Source: Spirometra erinaceieuropaei
Lineage: Eukaryota; Platyhelminthes; Cestoda; Diphyllobothriidea; Diphyllobothriidae
Reading direction: 5' to 3'
NCBI GenBank assembly: GCA_902702965.1
Contig: CACRXP010000419.1
Coordinates: 361,528-425,527 of the forward strand
DNA length: 64,000 nt
This document shows positions 55,690-64,000 of this stretch, piece after piece; positions within the stretch are counted from its first letter, which is position 1; each line of letters starts with the position of its first letter. The notes beneath the pieces were generated by a model, which did no database searches, was not told the origin of the DNA, and saw nothing but the letters and a program-made list of their open reading frames with translations. The translations under genes were made by a program, and so were the position numbers.

Positions 55690-57120
55690 CAAGCCTCCTG
55701 GACCCACCGGGATTCCTGAGTCGACACGTAGGGAACAATCAACGGAGTTGGCAATTCCTCTTTCAACTCGCTTTCCTTATATAAGGGAGTTAACAGGCTG
55801 ACAGAAAGCAACTGGAGGCCTATTTGCTTGATTCGCCTCTCATTACAGATGCTGAAGTTTTAGTGGAGAGTGCTTATAATAATTTTGTGAAGAAAGCAAC
55901 ATCTGGCCAAGTTTTCAGCATGAATTTCGGAGAATATATCCCTGTCCCTCAAATCTGCTAACCTGTATAAAGTTCTGGACCTGGGCTTTAGAAGATAGCT
56001 TCGAGGTCGATGTCGTGTATATCGATTTCCACAAAGCATTCGACACTGCCCTACACCAACTCCTTCTACATGAACTGAGCGCCCTGGGAATCAGGTAAGT
56101 TATCAAGGACCCGAATGACCAGAAAACCCTTCAAAATAATCTATACCGACTGCAAGCCTAGTCCAAGAAATGGCTTCTAGATTTCCATGTGCAGAAGTAT
56201 GCCGCCCTTCGCCTTCTCCCAACCAACTGCCGTTCAGCGGGCAGAATAAAGGCATATCACCTGAAAAACATTATTTTTCCTGTGGAATCTTCAAAGAAGG
56301 AGCTCGATGTTTGGATACAGAACAACACGAAACCATCATTGCTGTGTACCAAGGCTTCAAAAAACGCCATGGACGAACTACATGCAATCCAAAGGACGTT
56401 TATAACCTCTGACAAAGACCTTTCTAGTAGAGTTCACGATACCCTTTTTGGCCTTGTTTGGAAAATAGCTTACAGGAATGGCGGTCATGGATCGTAAAGG
56501 ACAAAAATGCGTCAGAAAACTACAACGGCGTGCACAAAGCTGGTAGCGGGTTTGGGAAACTAATCTTACGCCGAAGGACTGAACTGTCTTACTTTATAAC
56601 CACTGTATTACAAGCAGCAGAGGTGATCTTGTTCTGGTTTACAATATAATAAATGTTCTTGAGCATGGACTAAACTTTGAATACATGCTTCAGCAGCACC
56701 CCTCACCCGATCTTCGTTTCCATTCTATGAAGCTGCGCACAAATTGACCATGCTGAAACTTCGCATTTAAACTTCTTTCACAAAGGATAGTATAGAGATG
56801 CAATGATCTCCCTCAATCAGTCTTGGAGGCGGGGTCCCTGCAGCTCTTCAAGAGGCGTTTGAATTATTATTTGTGCCCCCTGTTTTTCATCGGCAGTCTG
56901 GACCTGGACAGACTGAGCCCAACTGAGCACGACGGAATTATTCTGCGCTCCAACTGGGACAATTACGACTTGGTTACCATTCCACAGTTACAGTCTCTGA
57001 CATTGATACTGGAACCGTACGTACAGAATTACTTTGTGCATTTTTGGAATGTTTTTTCACGCATCGAAATTCGCCAGGAACCTGGACTAAGTGCAATTTG
57101 TTTATCAGCACGGGCCAACT
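55690..57120 (+). mobile_element. CR1-like LINE, decayed second copy
   Basis: Frames from 55690 on: LNHTSLLDPPGFLSRH (the relic of SPGPD), then QKTLQNNLYRLQA, SKKWLLDFHVQKYAALRLLP, IKAYHLKNIIFPVESSKKEL, DVWIQNNTKPSLLCTKASKN and AVEAGSLQLFKRRLNYYLCP. It is the same family as the minus-strand LINE at 62690-64000 but far more damaged. The part holding the (F/Y)xDD box is deleted (jump at about 56095). Confidence 0.72.
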
Positions 57121-57390
57121 GACAACGCAACTGGCTACGCAACCGATTCGCGGATATACAGCCTAGAAAACCAATCGCTCAAAATCCTTCAAGGTCTGCA
57201 GTTATTCAAGTCCCACGAGATCTGGAAAGGGCTAAGTCGCTTCTGATTAAATTCAACAAAATTTATCGGATTTTAAGTATTTTTTCGCTTATTGAGTTTT
57301 GAATACTCACTTTAATTCATCATATATAAGCCGACGTATTCGTTATAACATCGAAAGCGAAATTATACCTATTATAGCACGTCGAAGTTT

Positions 57391-58337
57391 ATGGATTCTC
57401 AGCAAGCTAACTGTAGTAGTACGGCCAGCGACGGCACCTCTTTGGAAGATAAGTCCGGTGAGTTGTCCTTCGCATCCAGAAGCTGTGCTCACTCTACCCT
57501 CGCCTCCAGCCAACGATCAACAAAGCGTGCAAAAAGCGTAAATACCGCAAAAAGTGTGAGGTACGAAGAAGAGCCTTGTGGTGTGTGAGCAGATATTCAA
57601 ATCAAAGTAGAACAGCTGGAAAAGGAGCTTGCTGATTTAAGGACGCTCATGAAACAGACCGTAGTCGGCCAGAACGTGTCCAGTGTTATAATCCGAAAAA
57701 CGAAGAGCAAAACGCGAAAAAATATCTCCTTGGGGGAATCTTTAAACACGAGTAGCAACTCAGCAGCCAAAACCGCAGACGCCGGTAACAGCAGGACAAT
57801 GAAAATGAAGCCGCCGATAAAGGGAGACTCGAGTCCCCCGCAAGATGTCTTAAGCGATGTCGCAAAAAAATTACCTGTCGCGGAAGCCATCTCACCTAAG
57901 CCTCTTGCTGTAAGTGATGGGATTTCTGTTCTGCCTGGAGACGATATACCTGGGTCATCCAGTCTACTCCTGCCCTCTTGTTCTGGCAACCACCCCGAGC
58001 GCACTACAGAGCACGTATCTGAATGTGAAGACATAAACCCGTGGATAGAGGGGAGAGGGAAACGCCATGACAGGATTCTGAAGTCACATCCAGCCCTGAT
58101 TGGTTGCTCGGGACAGTCGGTAGACAGTAAAAGTGTGCGTCCAAGCGATGACTCCGTAAATCGTCCTCGCCCACATGCAGCGCATTCACCGGAAAGACAG
58201 AGTAAGGAGGACAATGCTCGCCAGCAGTGTCTGGTTATTCAGGGTTTGTCAGAATCGAATGCAGTCAGACCTGAAGACCGTGTCTCAGAGGACCTTGCTT
58301 CCTTTCATGGTCTGCTAACTCATTTACTGCCGGCAGA
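57391..58337 (+). pseudogene. ORF1 of nested CR1-like LINE A, 5' part
   Basis: It starts MDSQQANCSSTASDGTSLED, has a TGA at 57586-57588, then continues in the same frame: IKVEQLEKELADLRTLMKQT (a short coiled coil), a long Ser/Pro/Lys-rich region, and QQCLVIQGLSESNAVRPEDR, VSEDLASFHGLLTHLLPADS. The last block is the RRM-like core of CR1-type ORF1 proteins, which bind RNA. Coding is cut at about 58337 by insertion of LINE B; the remaining 3' part is at about 59998-60335. Confidence 0.65.
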
Positions 58338-59997
58338 CAGTGGCAGATGCCCTTTTCACCCGAAAAATGCCATCTCCTGATATTTGGCCCACAAAAACTT
58401 CCCCCCATAGTATTCGAGGATGATGAAATAACAGAGGCCCAATCTGTAAAAGATTTAGGTCTCAGCTATACAAATACCCTTGATTTATCTCCCCACGTCC
58501 AACAAATATCACCGAAAGCCACTCGCCTGTGTGGATTCATATGTAAAAATTTCACCTTAAATGCACTAAGAATACAACTTTTCAAAATGTATGTTTTACC
58601 TCTCCTGGATTACTGTTCAATTTTCTTCGGCATAATGCCCTCAGACGGCCGAAAGAAACTAGAAGGCATTCAGAGACGGTTTACTAGATCTTTGTCTAGA
58701 AGTGATGGCATCCAGGGTTCATACTTAGAACTATATCATAAATACGGTCTTCGACCACTCTGGATCAGAAGACTTCAGAATGGTCTAAACTTCCTATTCA
58801 AGGTCACCCACGATCAAGATATTCTCAAAATGAATTTACTTACCAACCAAAACGCCTCTAGAAACACCAGAAATAGCGAGGATATTATAAAGATTCCCAA
58901 ATTCACAAAGTCCCAACGATCAAATTTCTACACCATAAGATATGCGACTATCTGGAATTCTCTTCCAGGTTATATCCGGAAAAGTCGAACCCTAATCGAA
59001 TTTAAAATAAAAACTAAGAAATTCCTTTCAAATAACAATACGCATTTATTTTTGAATAAGATTGGACATTTTTCAAGTCAATTCTTTGATATTGAATTTG
59101 GTCCAAAAGGGCTCTGATGATGCCAGCCGATTGAAAAATACCGGAACATAGCACTAAAAATGATCAAATTTATAAAAGATAGCATCATTGATAAACATAG
59201 AACAGATAATGATATCCCTCTATTTTCCTCCCTTTCTCGTTTTCATCAGCTATGTCACCTGACACTAAATATCCCTTATAAAGCTAATAAAAATATACCC
59301 TTCGATAAAACCCTGCATATTAGTCGTGCGTATGTCTATATTAAAGCCATATTAAACATATATAGAACTATATTAGGTCATAGTAAACAGTCGACCACTA
59401 GTCCTATAATTTCACATTAACAAGAACAATATGATACATGATTCAATAGTATTTTGACAGTTTTGATTGTGACTTACCATTGAATGCTTCTTACTTTGAA
59501 TGCTTCTTACTCCTGATATATATTTATCTTTTCCAGCTCTTAGTCCAGACAACGATGGTAAGCCTCCTGAAAAATACGTCGGAACTGTGCGACCGCCCCC
59601 TTACAGCTGGCCAGATAGACTGACAACCAACAACTAGAGCAAACCGAAATTTACCCAGCAGGAAACTAATTTCAAGGTCAGGCCGATATCAAAGTTCTTC
59701 AATTGCCATGAAGGACATATTATTCATGCCCCCGAAAACTACCAAACTGCAAACTTCAATTTTTATATTGTACATATCGTTATTTTTTGAAACTTTTGTT
59801 ATTATTTCCCCTTAGAACTGAGGTTTTTTTTAACTTAAAACAAACTCTCAATTCGCGCTCTTTTGGCTAACCAGACACCCGAAGCAAATGAAGTCAAAGT
59901 GCAGTTGAAATTGACGAGTATGTTTTAGGTTTTTTCCTGAGTTCAAAGGGGACTGACAGTGCCCAAGGGGCGCTACAATAAACCTATTCTATTCTAA
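58338..59997 (+). mobile_element. LINE B: AT-rich CR1-like 3' fragment inserted in LINE A ORF1
   Basis: A clean open frame (58347-59117) reads MPFSPEKCHLLIFGPQKLPP, QSVKDLGLSYTNTLDLSPHV, FKMYVLPLLDYCSIFFG, IQRRFTRSLSR and YATIWNSLPGYIRKSRTLIE. This is the RT thumb and C-terminal tail of a LINE. The RT catalytic part is absent (5' truncation). It is much richer in A and T than LINE A. A 16-base tandem duplication (TTGAATGCTTCTTAC) is at about 59481-59512. The end is TAAACCTATTCTATTCT at about 59996, a CR1-style short-repeat tail. LINE A resumes with KVLKAFRIGKRS. Confidence 0.65.
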
Positions 59998-60335
59998 ATA
60001 AAGGTTCTGAAAGCATTCCGGATAGGAAAAAGGAGTGAAGACAGGACAGTAGCACAATTACCTCGCCCTCTCAAAATTATGCTGGAGAACAAAGAGCAAA
60101 TCAAGTTTATCCTCTCTAAAAAAACCGATCTCAGAAACACACACAAACAGTTTTTTTTCAATCGGACTATTCACCAGCGGAACGGTTGAAACGCCGGGAA
60201 CTTGTCTTGGAGTTTAAATCAAGACTGAAGGATGGCGAACACAATCTGGCTATCTTCAAGGGGAAGGTAGTTCGGAAATATATGCCGTTTCAGTGGAACC
60301 AGCCTGTAATACTACAGCTACTCAGCTAAAACAGA
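59998..60335 (+). pseudogene. ORF1 of LINE A, 3' part
   Basis: KVLKAFRIGKRSEDRTVAQL, PRPLKIMLENKEQIKFILSK and KTDLRNTHKQ, then one frame shift in a T run, then FFQSDYSPAERLKRRELVLE, FKSRLKDGEHNLAIFKGKVV and RKYMPFQWNQPVILQLLS. This is the C-terminal end of the ORF1 protein, directly continuing the part that stops at 58337. Confidence 0.65.
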
Positions 60336-60477
60336 CACCTTCGTTGAACCACCTGATCAAGGCGCCAACACAAGTCAGCCCTTAGCGTCCGGTGATCTGA
60401 CTGAAACAAGGCATGTAAATGGAACCAATCAGGCAACGGAAGAGCCTAGAGAACACAACGTCCGCGATAACGGAATA

Positions 60478-62680
60478 ATGCTCACAGCAGTAACAAATGC
60501 AATAAGAAATTCGGCTGGTGCTAAACTGAGATGCTTGTACACGAATGCCCAAAGCCTCATATCGAAACTAGACGAACTAAAACTTTGCCTTGTTGAGCTG
60601 TCTCCAGATGTTTTAGCAGTAACTGAGACCTGGCTGTCCGGGAATATTAGCGATAACGAAGTAGCCTTGCCTGGATACCAAATTTATCGGAGGGACAGGT
60701 AACATCGTCAGGGTGGTGGTATCGTTGTGTATGTGAATGACGGTCTGGCAGTGTCGGATAACACCACCAAGTTTGCGTGCAGTACTGAAGCTATCTGGTT
60801 GACGATCAAGGCTACCGGTTCCCCGTGTCTCGATGTCCTCACTGTCTACCGACCACCTAGCACAGACCGAATCGCCGACACTCAACTATTGGAGCAGTTG
60901 GAGAAATTTTCCAGTCGACCTAACATCATGATCATGGGCGACTTCAACGCACCAGGAACAAACTGGAATACCCTCCAAGCGTCAGGTCCAAAATGGGCAT
61001 TCGATTACCGCCTGTTGAGCAAAACATTAAATGCGTGCCTCACACAACATGTAATGTTCCCAACGAGAACACGTGAAGGACAAAGGGCAAACTGCCTGGA
61101 TCTGGTCTTTTCGAAAACACCAGACAGCATAGACGAGATCGCCTCCATGCCGCCCCTTGGCCGAAGTGACCACGTAGTGCTTATGTGGGATTATTCGTTA
61201 TTCTCCATTTCACATACTCCAGACCACAAAAGGCGTAATGTTTGGCGGGGCAACTTCAATCAGATGAGGGCAGACTTATCCGGTCTTGACTGGGGCTCTT
61301 TGTTTACGGGAAGTGCCAACGATGACTGGAAGCTTTTCAAGAATGTCCTTCTGCAGCTCATCAACAACCACTGCCCACAGACTAGTGTAAGACTGAACAA
61401 ACGCCATGGGTGGCTAAATAGCAACCTCAAGAAAGAAATCAACAGGAAGTACAAATTGTGGAGAAAATACTGCGTCACTAGACAAGCTGAATGCTTCAAC
61501 ACATGCAAGACACAGAGGAACAAACTGAGGAAGCTGATAATGCAGACGCGGCGGGAATTCGAGAAGAACTTGCTACAAAAAGCAACGCAGAACCCAAAAT
61601 TGCTCTACAGCTACCTCCGACGAACTAAAAGGAACAGGCATCAAATCCCCTTGAGATCGCTGATAGTAGGGATAAAGCTGCGTATTTTTCACGGTTTTTC
61701 CAATCAGTCTACACAAACGAGGCAAGGTTCCTTCCTCCCTCCACAGAAGAACTGCCGACTCCAAGCGTCAGTGATATACTCTTCTCAGAATGCATTGTCC
61801 GAAGAGAATTAGAGGCATTGAACGAATCGAAGTCTCCAGGACCAGACGAGATTCCACCCAAGCTTCTCAAGGAACTTGCCAGTGAGCTTTCTGTGCCTTT
61901 GTCGATGCTCTTTCAAACGTCATTTGACACTGGAACACTTCCTATCGATTGGAAGCTGGCGCATATTACTCCGTTACACAAAGGAGGTAACAAGGCAGCG
62001 ACGACAAATTACCGGCCCATAAGCTTGACATGCATTCTCTGCAAAGTTATGGAAAGGATCATAAAGTGTGAACTGATGCAATTCCTGGAAGTTCACGGCC
62101 TGCTATCGAAATGCCAACATGGGTTCCGAAAAAGAAGATCCTGCACGACAAACCTGCTGCAATCTCTCCAGAGCTGGACCCAAGCTCTCGACGACAGGCA
62201 CGCGGTCCACATAGCCTGCATCGACTTCCAGCAGGCTTTTGACACTGTGCCACACCAAAGGCTCTTACATAAGCTGAAAAAATAGGGATCGGTGGCAACT
62301 TCCATAAATGGATCGAAAACTTCCTTGTGGGTCGACAGCAGGTTGTGTGCGTCGGTCGGGGAAAATCAGATCACGGCTATGGTCGATAGTGGTGTCCCCC
62401 AGGGTTCAGTACTGGGACCCATTTTGTTCCTTATCTACGTGGACGATGCCGCAGGAGATTTAGACTGTAGAGTAGCAATGTTTGCGGATGACATAAAGAT
62501 ATGGAGTGTAATTCGGGGTCCTGCCGATGAAGACAGACTGCAGATGAACCTGAATCGGTTGGAGGAGTGGTCAAACCGTTGGCTCCTGCGGTTCAACGTT
62601 GCCAAATGTAGCATACCTCGCCTAGGCAGCACAGACACATCCGCCAGCACAAGAGGCTACTCTCTGGGCGGTGCAGCCTT
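60478..62680 (+). pseudogene. ORF2 of LINE A: APE endonuclease and reverse transcriptase, 3' truncated
   Basis: Endonuclease: LRCLYTNAQSLISKLDELKL, LAVTETWLS, a stop (60700), GGGIVVYVNDGLAVSD, VYRPPS, NIMIMGDFNAPGTNW, NCLDLVFS and GRSDHVVLMWDY, so the catalytic E, D/N and SDH motifs are visible. A frameshift lies at about 61680. RT: SPGPDEIPPKLLKELASELS, NYRPISLTCILCKVMERIIK, QHGFRKRRSCTTNLLQSL and CIDFQQAFDTVPHQRLLHKL, a stop at 62283, then SGVPQGSVLGPILFLIYVDD and MFADDIKIW with FADD intact. It is cut within the RT thumb at about 62680 by LINE C. Confidence 0.82.
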
Positions 62681-62685
62681 TCAGT

Positions 62686-64000
62686 TTATTTTTCAGTTTA
62701 TTTGGTAAGGATAATAGGCAAAGCCTTTGAAAACCCTATTGATGACATTCAGCTCGTTAGAAATAACTGTACACATACAAAAAATATTCACTATAAAAAC
62801 AGTACTTGGTTCATTTGAGTAGCATTGTCTCAGAGGAAATATTTGTGGGGACCAGGGGTATTAGTTCAGATTCAGACCGTCGAGGGAAAACAGGGGACAC
62901 AAATAATCATCCAAGCGTTTCTTGAAGAGTTGCAGGGATGTAGCCTCCACGACTGACTGAGGGAGATCGTTCCATTTCTCCACTACCCTCTGCGTGAAAA
63001 ACTCAGAACGAAGATTCAGCCTGGACATTGTTGTCCGTAACTTCATCGAGTGACCACGAAGATTGGGTGAAAGATGCCACTTAAACATGTCCTCAAATTT
63101 AAGTCCATACTCAAGGCCATGTACTATCTTGTAGACGAGGATAAGATCACCTCTTTGCTGCCTGTAACACAGAGGGAATAAATTAAGGCAATTCAGTCTG
63201 TCTGTGTAGGAATGGCTTTTTAAACCGTTTACCAGCTATGTTGCACGCCGTTGTACCCGTTCGAGGCATTCTTGGTCCTTTAGCAGCCATGGCCGCCATG
63301 CTTGTATGCCATATTCTAAGTGGGGCCGAACAAATGTGCCGTAAACTCTCCCAAAAAGGTCTTGGTCAAAATTTACGAAAGCCCTTTTTATTGCATGCAG
63401 CACTCCCATGGCGTTTTTTGCAGCCTTGTGACACTGCAGTGTTGGTTTCAGGTTGTTCTGTATCCAAACCCCGAGATCCTTCTGTGAAGATTCTGCGGGG
63501 AGCCTTATATCTTTCAGGTGATAAGTCCTCAGACTCTCATTTGAATGAGAGTTGGTTGGACGCAGATGAAGGACGGCACACTTCTCCACATTGAAATCTA
63601 GAAGCCATTTCTTCGACCAAGCTTGCAATCGGTGCAGATTATCTTGAAGGGATCTCTGATCTTTCGGTCCCTTAAAGACTTTCCAGAGCTTAACGTCGTC
63701 TGCAAACATTATTTTGCCGCAGTCGAGTTCCTGAAGGCTGTCGTTAACGTAAAGGATGAAGAGCAATGGTCCCAGAACTGAGCCTTGCGGCACACCACTG
63801 GTCACATTCACCCATTCTGACATATCGTCCCCGATACAGACACGTTGTTTCCGACCAACCAGAAACGCCCTAATCCAGTTTAGAAGATCTCCCCGGATGC
63901 CGATGTCGCTCAATTTGTGAAGAAGACGTTGGTGTGGGACAGTGTCAAAAGCTTTGCGGAAATCGATGTACACGACATCGACCTCAAAACCCTCTTCTAG
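62686..64000 (-). mobile_element. LINE C: CR1-like LINE on the minus strand, runs off window end
   Basis: On the minus strand from the window edge: YIDFRKAFDTVPHQRLLHKL, RKQRVCIGDDMSEWVNVTSG, VPQGSVLGPLLFILYVND and IMFADDVKLWKVF (FADD intact), then the thumb and C-terminal tail to LFSLDGLNLN and a stop at 62861. A single TAG (63236-63238, after RRAT) breaks an otherwise continuous frame. The 3' UTR runs to about 62686 and ends in two AAATAAACTGAA-like units. It is the youngest-looking LINE here. Confidence 0.83.

Noticed and set aside
57597..58214. Minus-strand frame of 205 codons
   Set aside because: Shadow of LINE A ORF1 on the other strand; no domain recognised.

Overview
The window looks like a repeat-rich flatworm genome. 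My best guess is a diphyllobothriid-type tapeworm, because small exons sit in large introns packed with GIY-YIG Penelope-like elements, CR1-like and RTE-like LINEs and tRNA-derived SINEs. The taxon is an inference; the sequence alone does not prove it. There is no bacterial gene organisation and no operon.

Region 1 (1-42356) is the 3' two thirds or so of one plus-strand, multi-exon host gene. Eleven exons can be placed at 2220-2729, 9569-10012, 14257-14579, 16559-16917, 20351-20606, 22703-23022, 25152-25511, 30571-30745, 31692-31812, 37702-38139 and about 41915-42356. Every consecutive pair matches in reading phase. The joined product (about 1,245 residues in this window) reads collinearly with the C-terminal half of vertebrate BIG3/ARFGEF3, a large Sec7-family-related (ARF-GEF-like) protein. 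The N-terminal part lies upstream of the window. Between the last two exons several hundred residues found in the vertebrate protein are missing. That intron holds an assembly gap (40438-40692).

The introns hold (a) a family of about 950-bp fold-back elements with CAGTG termini flanked by TA, as in Tc1/mariner elements; (b) many decayed Penelope-like elements (PLEs) encoding only the GIY-YIG endonuclease end, several with inverted terminal copies and hammerhead-ribozyme-like motifs; (c) tRNA-derived SINEs in both orientations; (d) a GC-rich composite repeat; (e) a roughly 900-bp AT-rich repeat of unknown type; and (f) CTT-type microsatellites that grow from one PLE terminus.

Region 2 (42357-45300) is the gene's 3' flank, a dense cluster of the GC-rich composite repeat, and a LINE tail. 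Region 3 (45470-51960) holds a SINE, long unrecognised sequence, and a 2.5-kb element (47821-50337) with 12-bp terminal inverted repeats and CCCCCTC-rich subterminal blocks. This element contains a broken gene resembling DUF4806-type transposon proteins. Region 4 (52000-64000) is a graveyard of CR1-like LINEs: one ending in a (TAC)n tail, a second decayed copy, and a nested set. In the nested set a two-ORF LINE (57391 to about 62680) is interrupted in ORF1 by an AT-rich LINE fragment, and its reverse transcriptase is cut by a minus-strand LINE that runs off the window end.

The most interesting signal is in the PLE hammerhead-like motifs. In at least four sequence subfamilies the four bases after the core GAA are a palindrome (ACGT, AGCT, AATT, CATG). 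This is what selection for an intermolecular (dimeric) stem III would produce.
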